Counted from the first letter of the stretch, positions 25,416 through 36,635 are shown. The stretch is DNA of 64,000 nt from SAR86 cluster bacterium REDSEA-S09_B4 (GCA_001628005.1 LUQU01000001.1:72103-136102); one strand, 5' to 3'. Translations and numbers: made by a program. The notes: generated from the letters alone by a model not told the origin.

Positions 25416-26332
25416 TGATCTCTCAGTTTAGGATTTAGACTTGCTGCAACAAGGTCAGACAACAAGTTGAAGGAAATGATCAAGCAAGAAAAGAAAATGG
25501 AAGTACCCAGTATCATTGTGTAATCTCTATTAAAAGCTGCTTCTACATAAAATCTCCCTAATCCTGGAATCCCAAAGATAGTTTCAACTACAAAGGAACC
25601 AGCCAATAAGCCTGCCATAGCTGGCCCTAAAAATGCTATAACAGGAGTTAAGCCTCCTCTAAGTGCATGAACTACGACTACTCTAAACTCACTTAATCCT
25701 TTTGCTCTTGCAGTTCGAATAAAGTCTTGATTAAGGATTTCTAACATTCCGCCTCTGGTCAATCGAGCACAGTACGCGGCGTAAGCTGTGCCGAGAGTAA
25801 TGGTGGGTAGAACTTTATCTCCGGGAATATCTCCCCAACCCGTCACGGGAAGCCAATTAAGCTGTATACCAAAAATTAAAGTTAAAGAAGGTCCTAAAAC
25901 AATGGACGGAATACAAATTCCTGCCATGGCTATGGTCATAGGAACATAATCGTAAGCTGTATTAGGTCTCAGAGAGCTTATTACTCCTGCAATAATCCCG
26001 AGCATTAAGGCAAATAAAATTGCATACAATGCAAGCTCAAAAGTAATAGGTAGCCCTATGGAAATAAGTTCTGTTACTGACCTACTTGGATACCTAAAAG
26101 AAGGGCCGAAATCACCTTGCAGAACATTTCCTAGATAATCAAAATATTGAACCACTAATGGTTCATTTAAGTTATACCTTTCATTTAATTTAACCAGAAC
26201 TTCAGGCGAAACCGCCTTTTCTTCATCAAAAGGTCCACCTGGTGCTGAGTGAACCATCACAAAGGTTAAGGTTATTACGGCAAGTAAAACTGGTATTGCT
26301 GTTCCTAGACGTCTAAGAATGAGAGAAATCAT
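25412..26332 (-). CDS. oppB: Peptide ABC transporter permease (OppB/DppB type)
   Basis: The 306-residue protein opens with LRRLGTAIPVLLAVITLTFVMVHSAPGGPF, the typical OppB start. The EAA loop is TARAKGLSEFRVVVVHALRGG, and six membrane segments can be traced. It is the second gene of an oppA-oppB-oppC run, 10 bp after oppA and overlapping oppC by 4 bp. Its product forms the inner-membrane channel together with OppC. Confidence 0.92.
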   Translation of the reverse strand: MISLILRRLGTAIPVLLAVITLTFVMVHSAPGGPFDEEKAVSPEVLVKLNERYNLNEPLVVQYFDYLGNVLQGDFGPSFRYPSRSVTELISIGLPITFELALYAILFALMLGIIAGVISSLRPNTAYDYVPMTIAMAGICIPSIVLGPSLTLIFGIQLNWLPVTGWGDIPGDKVLPTITLGTAYAAYCARLTRGGMLEILNQDFIRTARAKGLSEFRVVVVHALRGGLTPVIAFLGPAMAGLLAGSFVVETIFGIPGLGRFYVEAAFNRDYTMILGTSIFFSCLIISFNLLSDLVAASLNPKLRDQ

Positions 26333-26342
26333 TTTTAAAGAA

Positions 26343-27947
26343 TTATCTTTCTAGATAAACAAATTGATAAGGGTGTGAATCAAGTAAGTTTGGACTCCAA
26401 CCTTTTACATCCTGATTTAACATATATACTCGAGTGTATGTATAGATAGGAATTATGGGTAACTCATCCATTAAAATCTGTTCAGCTTTATAAAAATGTT
26501 TAAATCGCTCTTCTTGTGAAGGGCTTTGTGCTGCCTTGATTAACAGATTATCGTATTCATAATTTGACCAACCTGTCTGATTGTTTCCTCGATCTGAAAC
26601 CATCATATCTAAAAAGGTTTTAGGGTCTGGGTAGTCTCCTATCCACCCTGCTCTGGCTATAGTGTAATCACCTATATTCTGTCTTGATAAGTAAACCTTC
26701 CAATCTGTATTAGCAAGCTCTACATCAATATTTAAGTTCTGCTTCCACATCTGCTGAAAAGCCTGAGCTAATTTCTGGTGTCCTTCGCTGGTGTTGTACA
26801 GATACTCAAAGGCAGGAAGTTTTTCTTGGGAAACTCCTGCTTCCTTAAGAAGGGACTGAGCTAGTACAGGATCATATTCTAATGTGGTTGGAGGAAAGTA
26901 ACTGTTTGGATCAGGTGGAGTAAAAGAAAAAGCTGGGATTTGACCTCCCTTAGCAACTTTTTCAACTATTTCTTTTCTATTAATTGATAAGGATAAGGCT
27001 TTTCTTACGAGCTTATTATCAAAAGGAGCTTTTTTTACATTTACCCTTAAATAATAAGTTCCAAAATAAGGATCAATGTGAATCAGATCGGGGTACTGTT
27101 TTGAATAAACTTCTATTTTTTCTAATGGCACAGTGCTAGTTACATGTAGCTGTCCATTTCGGAACATCAAATCTTCTCTGGTTGCATTGTCTACAGGGAA
27201 AAAATGTATCCCATTTAATCTGACCTTATCTGCATCCCAATAAAGTGGGTTTTTCTTAACTTTGAGTACTTTATTTAACTGCCAATCTTCTAAAGTGAAG
27301 GGTCCATTTCCAACAAAATTACCTGGACGTGTCCATTTACTGCCAATGGTGTCTATTTCTCCAAATTTCTCTATGGTAGGTCTGTGCACAGGCCTGGTGG
27401 TGTAATGCGCTAATAAGCCAAGAAAATAAGGGGCTGGATTCTTTAATCTAACTGATAATATTTTTGTCCCTAAAGACTTAACCCCTACTTTGGAAAAATC
27501 TTTGATAATTCCTTTATTAAATTCTTCTGCATTTACAACGTCATACAACATATCTGGATATTTAGATCCTAAAGAAGGAGTAAGCATTCTTTCCCAAGCC
27601 CATACAAAATCTGAAGCAGTAACCTGATCACCATTAGACCAAATTGCATTCTCTCTAAGTGTAAAGATATATGTTTTTCCATCTTCAGATATAGTCCAAC
27701 TTTCAGCTACAGCGGGTAATGGATCTAGCCCTTCCGGATGTCGCATAACCAAACCTTCCAATAGGGCCATTAAAATATGACTTTCAGGAACACCAGTTAC
27801 CGTGTGGGGATCTAAATCTTTTGGTTCAGTACCGTTGCCAAAATAAAGGACTTGTTCTGTAAGGGCGGAATCTACTTTTGACTCTGATTCACCGCAAGCA
27901 CTTAAGAACACTAGCAAAAGTAGAGAAGCAATGTTTATTTTTTTCAT
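26343..27947 (-). CDS. oppA: Peptide ABC transporter substrate-binding lipoprotein (SBP_bac_5, OppA type)
   Basis: The 534-residue protein has a lipobox (LSAC at the signal end), so it is a periplasmic lipoprotein. Family 5 solute-binding signatures include VLYFGNGTEPKDLDPHTVTG, the GLDPLPAVAESWTISEDGKT block and WERMLTP. It captures oligopeptides or similar substrates for the OppBC permeases. The gene starts the opp run, 77 bp downstream of a strong terminator that separates it from the TonB receptor. The ligand class is inferred from the family only. Confidence 0.9.
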   Translation of the reverse strand: MKKINIASLLLLVFLSACGESESKVDSALTEQVLYFGNGTEPKDLDPHTVTGVPESHILMALLEGLVMRHPEGLDPLPAVAESWTISEDGKTYIFTLRENAIWSNGDQVTASDFVWAWERMLTPSLGSKYPDMLYDVVNAEEFNKGIIKDFSKVGVKSLGTKILSVRLKNPAPYFLGLLAHYTTRPVHRPTIEKFGEIDTIGSKWTRPGNFVGNGPFTLEDWQLNKVLKVKKNPLYWDADKVRLNGIHFFPVDNATREDLMFRNGQLHVTSTVPLEKIEVYSKQYPDLIHIDPYFGTYYLRVNVKKAPFDNKLVRKALSLSINRKEIVEKVAKGGQIPAFSFTPPDPNSYFPPTTLEYDPVLAQSLLKEAGVSQEKLPAFEYLYNTSEGHQKLAQAFQQMWKQNLNIDVELANTDWKVYLSRQNIGDYTIARAGWIGDYPDPKTFLDMMVSDRGNNQTGWSNYEYDNLLIKAAQSPSQEERFKHFYKAEQILMDELPIIPIYTYTRVYMLNQDVKGWSPNLLDSHPYQFVYLER

Positions 27948-28024
27948 TGAATAGAAATATTGTTTGGTTGAAGAATTATCTATTTTATCACTTATAGATT
28001 TTAATTTAGAAAGACTTAGTACCT

Positions 28025-28057
28025 AAAAAAAAGGGCGATAAAATCGCCCTTTTTTTG
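28025..28057 (-). terminator. Strong Rho-independent terminator after TonB receptor
   Basis: AGGGCGAT/ATCGCCCT with an AAA loop is flanked by an A run and a T run of 7-8 bases, so it can work in both directions. It ends the TonB receptor transcript before oppA. Confidence 0.85.
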
Positions 28058-28068
28058 TTTGTCTGAGA

Positions 28069-30885
28069 TTACAGACTAATCTTCCATCTAACGTAGGTAA
28101 TTTTACCTCTGTTGTCATAAAGACCAGTGTAAACATCGTAGTTCACGCCACCTTTATCAGGTAGAGGATCTTTATCAGAAGCATTAATAACACCTATGCT
28201 AATCGTGCCATACTTACCGAAGTCAGCTCTGGCTTGAATATCAATAGTGTCATACTTATCCTGATAAGGTCCGGCCTTAGTACAAAGTCCACCTGCTTCT
28301 TGAGACGCACAATTAGAGTTGAATGCAAAGTCACCAATATGACGATTGGTTATTCCTATTCCATAATCACCCCAAGTGTAGTTCAAGATAAGGTTATATC
28401 TGTCTTCAGGCAGTCCGTTAAACCCAGCGTTATTCTGATGAGCGTTACTACCAATAAATGGAGCTCCACCATAATCATCTATGTGTGAGTATTCCAGAGT
28501 AACATCTAAGTCTCCGCCACCAAGTTCTACAGTGTAGTCAATGAAGATATCATAACCTTCTACTTCGTATTCACCTTGGTTAGCATAACTCGCACCAACG
28601 TAATCAATCCTGCCATTAGCACAACTTCTGATTGTGTAAAGAGCAGGCGAAACACCTAGTCGCTTGTAATACGTTGCATCTGCAGGACAAGTAGCACTAG
28701 TACCAGTACCAACAGGGGCACCAGCAGCAGAACCATCACCTTTAAGTCCAGTCGCATCGTAATACTCATAGTTACCAGTTAACAGGTTTCCGTTAGTGAA
28801 ATCAGAGTAAAGTACGTCTTGTGTGGATATAGACGAAATTAAGTCTTCCATCTGAATGTTAAACCAATCAAGTCTCACACTAACGTTACTTAAAGCAGGA
28901 GTTAACTCACCCAAGTCTTGTGAAATACTAAAAGTTGTTGAATCTGAACTTTCAGCAGAAAGATTTGGATTAGAGGTTATCAGAGTTGATACCTGCTTCG
29001 AAGCACAGTCGCTCTGTGAAATACCGGCATTAGCACAAGCTAAGAAATCAGTTGCAGTATTCGCACTAAAGGTTGTAACTCCATACAGAGTATCCATTGT
29101 TGGAGCTCTGAAACCCTCTCCAACATTAAACTTAACCATGGTACCTCTGTTACCTTCCCAAAGGACTCCGACTTTAAATGAATCGTTAGATCCAACGTCG
29201 TCGTAGTCATCACTTCTGACAGCAGCATTTAACTCTACTCCAGCCACAACTGGGATCAAGATCTCACCGAAGTAAGAATCAACTGCCCTTGTTCCGGCTC
29301 CTGAATTACCAGCTGAACCACCGACTAGACCTCCTTCGGAGTGTTTATCGTATTGTGCTGAATAATTGTTATCAAAACCTTCATAGCCCACAACTATATC
29401 TACAGGACCTCCGGGGAGTTCCATGACGTCCGAGATCTGGGCAATAATGTCAGTTTTTTCGTAGTGGTTGTCGTACTCAACTACGGTAGTTGCAGATAAT
29501 GCATAAAGACCATCTTCTGATCCAAAAGCTACATCGTTATAAAGGTTAGAATCTAAACCTGCATAAGAGAGGTAATATCTACCAATATCTGTTCCGTAGA
29601 ATTTGTTCACTTGGTGACTCATAGAAACTTCAATATTATCAGCTGGTTCCCATGTAAGTTCACCTACCCAATCAGAAGCCTGATCAACAAAGTGCATACC
29701 TCTGTTTCCGATTTCTGTCCATCTCCAGTATCCAGTAACCTTTACATCGTAAGGGTTAGCAGGATCAGTTGGAAGAATACCTGGGTATCTAGCAGCAGGA
29801 GGTGCGTAACGGCCTACAGACTCATTTCTTACGAAAGTAGCCCTGCTGTAAAAAGTTAAACTATCGTTGATTTCATGTTCAACATTAGCTGTGATTGTAT
29901 CTCTAAATAATCCAGCATCTTGAACCATGATGTCTGCCCAAGCGTATCCACAAATACCTCTTGGTTGCGCTCCTGGATATGAACCTGTAGTTGTAGCAGC
30001 CTGTCCAAATGCAGCACCACCAAAATTAGGTCCCCACCAAGGAGTAGTAGAACCGTCAATATTTCCTTCACACGTTGGTGCTGCAGCAATATTTCCAGTT
30101 ACTGGATCCGCTAGGTTTCTTGAATACCAACTTAAACCATAAGTTTCAAAGTAAAGGTCAATGACTCCATCACCATTACCATCGGCTGCTCTAGCAGCGG
30201 TATACCATCTGTCTTTAAGATAAATCTCATCTCTTTCGTCGTGCTCAAGAGCAACAGTAATATAACCTTTCTCATTGGTAGATCCGAAAAGCATTGAAAT
30301 TGAATTCTCAACCCCATCATCTCTGGAACGATCTCCAGATCTGACTTGAATATCCATTCCATCAAAGCCTTTCTTAGTAATCACATTTACCACACCAGCA
30401 ATCGCATCAGATCCGTAAATAGCTGACGCTCCGTCTGGTTGAATTTCAATACGATCAACGGATACAGTCGGTATCATATTAATATTAGCAGCACCAGCAC
30501 CACCTAAATGAGGTGAACCTGGTAATCTTCTGCCATCCATAAGAACTAATGTTCTTCCACCACCAAGCCCTCTAAGGCTAATAGTAGTGTTTGACATAGC
30601 GCTGTTACCTGCTGTTGGAGGACTTGAACCAAAAGTATTGTAAGTAGAAAGTCTCAAAGCATCAGCAGTGATTAGAGCCTGACTCTGCTCTATATCTTCA
30701 GCTGTGATTGTTGTAATTACTTGAGCAGAATTAATAGAATCTCTTTTAATTCTAGAACCAGTAACAACTACTTCTTCTACATCGGCTTCGTCATCGTCAG
30801 CAGCAATTAAAGTAGTTGGTGCAAAAAACACCGCTACTAAAGCTGAAAACGCTAAAGTCTTTGTTAAGTTAAATCTAGTTTTCAT
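28069..30885 (-). CDS. TonB-dependent receptor
   Basis: The 938-residue protein has a signal peptide ending near TLIAADD, a TonB box (EEVVVTGSRI) and a plug domain. The plug shows DALRLSTYNTFGSS, ISLRGLGGGRTLVLMDGRRL, NMIPTVSVDRIEIQPDGASAIYGSDAIAGVVNVIT, all typical of the large receptors of oligotrophic gammaproteobacteria. The barrel ends in WKISL with a terminal hydrophobic strand. Such receptors import siderophores, vitamins, oligosaccharides or peptides. Next to the opp genes a peptide ligand is conceivable, but the strong terminator and ordinary spacing give no proof. Confidence 0.93.
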   Translation of the reverse strand: MKTRFNLTKTLAFSALVAVFFAPTTLIAADDDEADVEEVVVTGSRIKRDSINSAQVITTITAEDIEQSQALITADALRLSTYNTFGSSPPTAGNSAMSNTTISLRGLGGGRTLVLMDGRRLPGSPHLGGAGAANINMIPTVSVDRIEIQPDGASAIYGSDAIAGVVNVITKKGFDGMDIQVRSGDRSRDDGVENSISMLFGSTNEKGYITVALEHDERDEIYLKDRWYTAARAADGNGDGVIDLYFETYGLSWYSRNLADPVTGNIAAAPTCEGNIDGSTTPWWGPNFGGAAFGQAATTTGSYPGAQPRGICGYAWADIMVQDAGLFRDTITANVEHEINDSLTFYSRATFVRNESVGRYAPPAARYPGILPTDPANPYDVKVTGYWRWTEIGNRGMHFVDQASDWVGELTWEPADNIEVSMSHQVNKFYGTDIGRYYLSYAGLDSNLYNDVAFGSEDGLYALSATTVVEYDNHYEKTDIIAQISDVMELPGGPVDIVVGYEGFDNNYSAQYDKHSEGGLVGGSAGNSGAGTRAVDSYFGEILIPVVAGVELNAAVRSDDYDDVGSNDSFKVGVLWEGNRGTMVKFNVGEGFRAPTMDTLYGVTTFSANTATDFLACANAGISQSDCASKQVSTLITSNPNLSAESSDSTTFSISQDLGELTPALSNVSVRLDWFNIQMEDLISSISTQDVLYSDFTNGNLLTGNYEYYDATGLKGDGSAAGAPVGTGTSATCPADATYYKRLGVSPALYTIRSCANGRIDYVGASYANQGEYEVEGYDIFIDYTVELGGGDLDVTLEYSHIDDYGGAPFIGSNAHQNNAGFNGLPEDRYNLILNYTWGDYGIGITNRHIGDFAFNSNCASQEAGGLCTKAGPYQDKYDTIDIQARADFGKYGTISIGVINASDKDPLPDKGGVNYDVYTGLYDNRGKITYVRWKISL

Positions 30886-31130
30886 ATAACTCCCCTAAAA
30901 ACTTCTAAGTAGTTAAAAAACAGGACAAACCGAGCCTTTGCCCAAATTAATGCCCGAATTGTAGCTTATTATCAGATTTTTGCTACTTTTTTGTCATTTT
31001 GATATTTTGTAATAAAACTTAATTAAAAAAATAAAACCGAGCTTTAATCAGATACTATATAATTTACCCATCTAAATAACCCTTCTTTAATGATTAAAAG
31101 CTTTAATTTGCTCTCTTTAAAGGAAATTCT

Positions 31131-31925
31131 ATGTCGCTTTTAAAAGGAAAAAATATATTAATCGTAGGTGTTGCCAATAAACACTCTATAGCTAGTGGTA
31201 TAGCGGCTTCTATGGCTAAACATGGCGCAAATTTAGCCTTCACTTATCAAAATGATAGATTTAAACAAAAAGTAGAGAAATTAGCTAAAGAATGGGGTTC
31301 TAAGGCCTGTTTTCCTTGTGATGTATCAAAGGATGAAGAAATTGATCAAGTTTTTAAAGAATTAAAAAAAGACTGGGATGGTTTAGATTGCATAGTACAT
31401 GCAGTTGGCTTTGCTCCTTCAAACGAACTTGATGGAAATTTCGTTGATGTCACAACCAGAGAAGGTTTTAAAGTTGCACATGATATAAGCGCTTATAGTT
31501 TTGTAGCTCTTGCAAAGGCAGGAAAAGACCTTATGAAAGAGAGAAATGGCTCTCTAATCACTTTATCTTATTTAGGGTCACAAAAAACTATACCTAATTA
31601 CAATGTAATGGGACTTGCAAAAGCTAGCTTAGAAGCCAGCGTAAGATTCTTAGCTACCTCTTTGGGGAAGGAAGGTCATAGAGTTAACGCAATTTCTGCT
31701 GGACCTATTAAGACTTTAGCGGCCTCCGGGGTTAAGAATTTTAGGAAAATGCTTTCCTATAATGCTAATAGAGCTCCTTTGGGAAGAAATATATCTACTG
31801 AAGAAGTTGGAAATGCAGCTACTTTTTTAGCTTCTGACTTGGCTAGTGGAATTACCGGAGAAATACTTTATGTAGATGCTGGCTTCAATATAACTGCAAT
31901 GGGATCATTAGAAGGCCCTAGTTAA
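31131..31925 (+). CDS. fabI: Enoyl-[acyl-carrier-protein] reductase, NADH
   Basis: The 264-residue protein is an FabI-type SDR. The cofactor loop is [18 protein letters not shown] and the active-site stretch [21 protein letters not shown] has Tyr147, Tyr157 and Lys164 with FabI spacing. It does the last reduction in each fatty-acid elongation cycle. A TATAAT box is at 31058-31063 with no clear -35, and AAAGGA precedes the ATG. The 245-bp spacer shared with the divergent TonB receptor holds no other feature I can support. Its stop overlaps the ppiD stop by 8 bp. Confidence 0.95.
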   Translation: MSLLKGKNILIVGVANKHSIASGIAASMAKHGANLAFTYQNDRFKQKVEKLAKEWGSKACFPCDVSKDEEIDQVFKELKKDWDGLDCIVHAVGFAPSNELDGNFVDVTTREGFKVAHDISAYSFVALAKAGKDLMKERNGSLITLSYLGSQKTIPNYNVMGLAKASLEASVRFLATSLGKEGHRVNAISAGPIKTLAASGVKNFRKMLSYNANRAPLGRNISTEEVGNAATFLASDLASGITGEILYVDAGFNITAMGSLEGPS

Positions 31926-33801
31926 CAGTTACAGAAGAAGATTCCTGCATACTTGTCTGTAAAGTAAGTAACTCAGTTTCAGCCCTTTCCTCAAGGAAAA
32001 AACTTTTTAGAGAATTTTTCTCTTCATCCGAAACTTCAGTATTAAGCTGTGTAACCTTATCCAACCTAAAGATTATCTCGTCTCCGTTAAGCAAGGAGCT
32101 TGAAGAATAAGATTTTCCGATATTAGATTTAGGTTCATTAAATATCTCCAACAATACATTTCGTGTAAACAAAGATGAGTCTCTATTAATAGATTTATAT
32201 GAGTCTACTGTTAATTGATTTTCCTTAGTTAACGCTTCTAAAGAAGAACCAGCTTCTAATCCGGCTAGTAATTTCGCTTTTAATACTTCCATTTTCTCTT
32301 CAGTTAATTTGTTTGTTAAAAGCTCTTGGGCTTGATTTTTTACAGTTTCAAAATCTATGGTTTTCTCTTCCTGAAAATCTTCCAATTCAAAAATGACTCC
32401 ATATTGATTATCTATTTCTATTAGTTCACTTAAATTTCCTTCTCTAATTGAAAGGTTATTGAAGATGAGGTTTAACAATTCGGTATCCGTAAAAGGCTTT
32501 TCTGCCTCGGCCTTTGAGAAAAAGTCTTTTGTTTTAATTTCTAAATTTAGCTCCTGAGACAAACTATCTAAATTATCATTCGTAAAGGTTAATTCAGCAG
32601 CCAATTCCAGAGTATCTACATATTCTGCATCTGCTGCTTGCTCAATCAGATTTTGTTTTATAGCTTCTTTCCTAGATTCATATTCATCGGGTATTGGGGC
32701 CTGAAAATCTGTAAGCTTAACCAAATGCACACTTTCCTCTAGCGCAATTGGATTACTAACTTGTCCTTCTTCCAATTGTTCTAAGGCTAATTCAAATTCT
32801 TCTGGGAAAGCACTTCCATCGCTAATTCCTAATGAACCACCAGTGTTCTTTGTTCCTTCGTCTTCAGAATATTCTTCTACTAATCTTGTAAAGTCATCAC
32901 CAGAATCTAATTTCTTCTTTATCTGGTTAGCAAGATCTAGAGCTTCTTCTTTAGATCTCTCCGAAGAAATATTTATCATAAGATGCGAAGCAGAGCGCCT
33001 GGCTACTAAATCAAAAGAATCTAAATAAGCCTGATACTCACTCTTAATTTCTTCTTCTTGTATCAATTGGTTTTCTTTAAGCTCTTCCAACGAAATATTT
33101 ATAAACCTTATTTTTGCTTTTTCCACTGAACGAAAATAGGAAGGGTTCTGAGTGTAGAACTTTAATATTTCTTCCTCAGTTACTTTTATATTTTCTTCAA
33201 TACCCCTTTTATTAATTTTTGTAAAAGTTATATCTCTTGTTTGATTAGCCAATTCAATATTTTGATTTAACTCCGTTGAAGTTAAGAAAGAACTGGCTCC
33301 CAACCCTACTCGCCAAAAATTTAAAGCTATATCTTCACTAATACTTTGAATGTACTTTCCTGGTAAAAATCCATTTTGCCTTGCGAAGGTGTTTACTTTA
33401 CCTAAGCTAAACTTTCCTTCTTCTTGAAAAATTTCATTTTGTGCTAGGAGTTTGTAAGCAGACAGGTCTAGCACTTCAACTTTATTTTGTTCAAGAAAAT
33501 CTAAAATTAGGGCATCAGATATTAACGAATTCAATGCTAAGGATCTCAGTGCTTCTTCTTCAATAGAAAAGTCAGGGTCATCAAATCTTTGACTTAGGAT
33601 CGATTGAACTCTTGCCATTTCAAGGTCCAAGTCAAAGACATCTATTTTTTTAGAGTTTACCGAAGCTATAACATTGGCATCATTATCAAATAGAACATAG
33701 TTTCCACCGAAAAATAACGCAAAGGTAACAGCAATAATTCCAACAACTACTTTGGCTGCTGTTCCAGTAAGATTGCTTCTTATGGTTTGTATTAGTGCCA
33801 T
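31918..33801 (-). CDS. ppiD: Periplasmic chaperone/peptidyl-prolyl isomerase, PpiD type
   Basis: The 627-residue protein has one N-terminal membrane anchor (about residues 15-33) preceded by [19 protein letters not shown] SurA_N-type chaperone domain and a parvulin domain ([20 protein letters not shown], then [26 protein letters not shown]) follow. A long C-terminal helical domain completes it. It assists folding of exported and outer-membrane proteins at the periplasmic face. It follows hupB, as in many gammaproteobacteria, but a terminator lies between them. Confidence 0.92.
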   Translation of the reverse strand: MALIQTIRSNLTGTAAKVVVGIIAVTFALFFGGNYVLFDNDANVIASVNSKKIDVFDLDLEMARVQSILSQRFDDPDFSIEEEALRSLALNSLISDALILDFLEQNKVEVLDLSAYKLLAQNEIFQEEGKFSLGKVNTFARQNGFLPGKYIQSISEDIALNFWRVGLGASSFLTSTELNQNIELANQTRDITFTKINKRGIEENIKVTEEEILKFYTQNPSYFRSVEKAKIRFINISLEELKENQLIQEEEIKSEYQAYLDSFDLVARRSASHLMINISSERSKEEALDLANQIKKKLDSGDDFTRLVEEYSEDEGTKNTGGSLGISDGSAFPEEFELALEQLEEGQVSNPIALEESVHLVKLTDFQAPIPDEYESRKEAIKQNLIEQAADAEYVDTLELAAELTFTNDNLDSLSQELNLEIKTKDFFSKAEAEKPFTDTELLNLIFNNLSIREGNLSELIEIDNQYGVIFELEDFQEEKTIDFETVKNQAQELLTNKLTEEKMEVLKAKLLAGLEAGSSLEALTKENQLTVDSYKSINRDSSLFTRNVLLEIFNEPKSNIGKSYSSSSLLNGDEIIFRLDKVTQLNTEVSDEEKNSLKSFFLEERAETELLTLQTSMQESSSVTVN

Positions 33802-33819
33802 AACTATTCAACTAAAAAA

Positions 33820-33846
33820 AGCGCGCCACTAAGGCGCGCTCTTTAT
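33820..33846 (-). terminator. Rho-independent terminator after hupB
   Basis: A stem AGCGCGCC/GGCGCGCT with loop ACTAA is followed on the minus strand by seven T. It separates hupB from ppiD. Confidence 0.85.
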
Positions 33847-33861
33847 TTTTTAAAAGTCTTT

Positions 33862-34131
33862 TTAAAGACTTTCTTTTAATGCTTTACCTGCTTTAAAACC
33901 TACTGATTTTGAAGCATTGATATGTATAGCTGCACCTGTTTGCGGGTTACGTCCCATTCTTGCTGCTCTATGACGAACACTGAATGTTCCAAAACCTACA
34001 AGAGAAACACTATCTCCTCCAGAAAGAGCGCCACCAATGGCACTTAAAGTTGCATCAACTGATCTTCCGGCGTCAGCTTTCGACATATCAGCTCTTGAAG
34101 CAACTGAATCTACTAATTGGGCTTTATTCAC
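33862..34131 (-). CDS. hupB: DNA-binding protein HU
   Basis: The 89-residue protein is typical HU length. It starts [20 protein letters not shown] and has the DNA-arm region [25 protein letters not shown] with the conserved RxGRNPqTG motif. The tail [11 protein letters not shown] is also typical. The dimer binds and bends DNA and organises the nucleoid. It is encoded just downstream of lon, the normal hupB location, but has its own strong promoter and terminator. Its 5' leader can form a small hairpin. Confidence 0.96.
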   Translation of the reverse strand: MNKAQLVDSVASRADMSKADAGRSVDATLSAIGGALSGGDSVSLVGFGTFSVRHRAARMGRNPQTGAAIHINASKSVGFKAGKALKESL

Positions 34132-34160
34132 ATTTATCTCCTCGAATCTTATTAAGCTAA

Positions 34161-34177
34161 GTCTGTAATCTACAGAC
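34161..34177 (-). promoter_or_regulatory. 7-bp hairpin in the hupB 5' leader
   Basis: GTCTGTA (34161-34167) and TACAGAC (34171-34177) form a perfect inverted repeat with a 3-base loop. With the predicted start near 34182 it lies at about +5 to +21 of the hupB message, about 30 bases before the start codon. It could stabilise the 5' end or be a protein-binding site. Confidence 0.45.
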
Positions 34178-34188
34178 TGGTTCAGGAG

Positions 34189-34217
34189 ATTAAAACCCCC
34201 TCTATATAGCTTGTCAA
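34189..34217 (-). promoter_or_regulatory. hupB promoter
   Basis: A consensus TTGACA (34212-34217), an exact 17-bp spacer and TTTAAT (34189-34194) lie between lon and hupB. This is the best sigma-70 promoter I see in the window. Confidence 0.8.
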
Positions 34218-34235
34218 GCAGGTTTTAACTAATTC

Positions 34236-36635
34236 TTAGTGTGTCCCTATAGACTTTTTGGAAGTTTCTTTCTTTTTTGAAGAAACCTTTTCAGGAATTT
34301 CTTCTTCTTTTTCCCACGGCACAGGTTGACTGGTCAATACCAGATCAAGAACTTCATCAATCCACTTAACGGGTTTTATTTCCAATTCATCTTTAATGTT
34401 GTCAGGAATTTCTTTTAAATCTCTGACGTTACCTTGTGGAATTAATACTGTCTTTATCCCACCTCTTCGAGCTGCTAACAGCTTTTCTTTTAACCCACCA
34501 ATCTTTAAAACTTCACCTCGCAGAGTTATTTCACCAGTCATTGCCACATCTGCTCTTACTGGAATTTTAGATAGAACTGAAGCTACAGCAGTGCACATAC
34601 CAATTCCAGCACTGGGTCCATCTTTTGGAGTAGCCCCTTCAGGAACATGAATATGTACATCTTGATTCTCATAAAAGCTTGGATCAATTCCTAAAGATTC
34701 TGCTCTTGATCTAACAACTGACATAGCTGCCTGAATTGATTCTTGCATGACATCACCAAGTGATCCTGTTTTTATTATTTTACCTTTGCCATCAAAACTA
34801 GCTGCTTCCAAAGTTAGTAACTCGCCTCCAACCTGTGTCCAGGCCAGGCCAGTTACTTGCCCTATTCTGTCTTTCTCATCAGCTTCACCGAAATCAAATT
34901 TTCTGACTCCACAATATTCTTCCAGTAGATTAGGTTTAAGGATTAACTTTCTTGGTTTCTTTTTATTGGAATTATTTTTTACCAACTTTCTACAGATTTT
35001 AGATATCTCTCTTTCTAATGCCCTTACCCCAGCTTCTTTAGTGAAGTACCTTATAAGGTCCTTGATAGAATCTTCAATAATCTTTAATTCGGCTGTTTTT
35101 ATCCCATTGTTTGTCATCTGTTTAGGGATTAAGTATTTATCAGCTATATTTACTTTCTCATCTTCTGTGTAACCTGGCAGTCTTATTATCTCCATACGGT
35201 CTAGTAAAGCTGGGGGTATATTCATACTGTTTGCAGTACAAACAAACATGACATCCGATAAATCGTAATCGACTTCTAAGTAATGATCGTTGAAAGTATG
35301 ATTTTGCTCTGGATCAAGAACTTCTAACAAAGCAGAAGCGGGGTCGCCTCTAAAATCCATTCCCATCTTATCCACTTCATCTAATAAAAATAGAGGATTT
35401 TTCACTCCTGATTTTGAAAGCTTTTGTAAGATTCTTCCAGGCATAGATCCAATATAAGTCCTACGGTGACCTCTAATTTCTGCCTCATCTCTTACGCCTC
35501 CAAGAGACATTCTTATAAATTTTCTATTAGTAGCTCTTGCGATTGACTCACCTAACGAAGTCTTACCTACGCCTGGAGGGCCCACCAAACATAGAACAGG
35601 TCCCTTTAATTTTTTAACTCTTTTTTGTACAGCTAAATATTCCAGTATCCTTTCCTTTACTTCTTCCAAACCATAATGATCAGCTTCTAAAACTTCGCTG
35701 GCCTTTTTAAGGTCACCTTGAATCCTACTTTTTTTCTTCCAAGGAATGCTAACAATCCAATCTATATAGCCCCTGACCACTGAAGCCTCAGCCGACATTG
35801 GGGACATCATCTTGTATTTTTGTAATTCAGTGAGAGCTTTCTGTTCTGCTTCCTTTGACATACCGGCTTCTAGAATCTGTTTTTCTAAGACTTCTGCCTC
35901 TTCAGAATCATCTAGCTCACCTAGTTCCTTTTTAAGAGCTTTCATTTGTTCATTCAAATAATATTCTTTCTGGCTTTTCTCCATTTGTTTTTTTACGCGA
36001 CCTCTTATCTTTTTCTCAACTTTTGTTAAATCTAATTGGGATGCCAGATGGGAAAGAATCTTCTCGGCTCTATCTTTCAGAGAAAAGGTTTCAAGAATGT
36101 CTTGCTTTTCCTTCAGATCAACTGACAAGTGCCCAACTAGAGTATCAGAGAGTTTACTTAACGAATCGATTGAATTAACTGTAGACAAAACTTCCGGTGT
36201 AGCCTTCCTTGTTACCTTTACATATTCTTGAAAATTCTTTCTCAAGCTAGGAACATATTTTTTTAAATCTTTAGTTTCTTCTTCCTCTTCAAGTGGACTT
36301 ACATCGGCAGCGTAGTAGTCTTTGTAGTCTTTTATTTCATTAAGTTTGGCCCTTTGGAATCCTTCAACTAGAACCTTTACTGTTCCATCAGGAAGTTTTA
36401 TTAACTGTAATATTGTGGCAATGGTTCCAACTTCATAAATATCATTAAGGTTAGGATCATCTTTTTGTGGATCTTTTTGAGCCACAAGCATTATCTGTTT
36501 ATCCGCTGCCATGGATGCCTGTAAAGCAACAATCGACTTTTCTCTACCCACAAATAATGGCGTTACTACTGAAGGAAAAATAACCACATCTCTTAATGGT
36601 AAAAGAGGTAGATTTTCTGTTCTTGGATTAGACAT
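34236..36635 (-). CDS. lon: ATP-dependent protease Lon
   Basis: The 799-residue protein has the LonN domain ([22 protein letters not shown]), coiled helical region, AAA domain and protease domain. Walker A is [15 protein letters not shown], Walker [11 protein letters not shown]. The catalytic Ser lies in [11 protein letters not shown], with the catalytic Lys further on. The Lys/Glu-rich C-terminal tail (after [16 protein letters not shown]) is typical of Lon. It degrades misfolded and regulatory proteins. It follows clpX with a 24-bp gap in the standard tig-clpPX-lon order. Confidence 0.97.
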   Translation of the reverse strand: MSNPRTENLPLLPLRDVVIFPSVVTPLFVGREKSIVALQASMAADKQIMLVAQKDPQKDDPNLNDIYEVGTIATILQLIKLPDGTVKVLVEGFQRAKLNEIKDYKDYYAADVSPLEEEEETKDLKKYVPSLRKNFQEYVKVTRKATPEVLSTVNSIDSLSKLSDTLVGHLSVDLKEKQDILETFSLKDRAEKILSHLASQLDLTKVEKKIRGRVKKQMEKSQKEYYLNEQMKALKKELGELDDSEEAEVLEKQILEAGMSKEAEQKALTELQKYKMMSPMSAEASVVRGYIDWIVSIPWKKKSRIQGDLKKASEVLEADHYGLEEVKERILEYLAVQKRVKKLKGPVLCLVGPPGVGKTSLGESIARATNRKFIRMSLGGVRDEAEIRGHRRTYIGSMPGRILQKLSKSGVKNPLFLLDEVDKMGMDFRGDPASALLEVLDPEQNHTFNDHYLEVDYDLSDVMFVCTANSMNIPPALLDRMEIIRLPGYTEDEKVNIADKYLIPKQMTNNGIKTAELKIIEDSIKDLIRYFTKEAGVRALEREISKICRKLVKNNSNKKKPRKLILKPNLLEEYCGVRKFDFGEADEKDRIGQVTGLAWTQVGGELLTLEAASFDGKGKIIKTGSLGDVMQESIQAAMSVVRSRAESLGIDPSFYENQDVHIHVPEGATPKDGPSAGIGMCTAVASVLSKIPVRADVAMTGEITLRGEVLKIGGLKEKLLAARRGGIKTVLIPQGNVRDLKEIPDNIKDELEIKPVKWIDEVLDLVLTSQPVPWEKEEEIPEKVSSKKKETSKKSIGTH

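Noticed and set aside
28856-29206. Plus-strand 116-residue ORF within the first TonB receptor
   Set aside because: Antisense to a continuous 938-residue receptor with conserved signatures; no ribosome site or family pattern.
34747-35172. Plus-strand 141-residue ORF inside lon
   Set aside because: Antisense shadow of the Lon ATPase domain.
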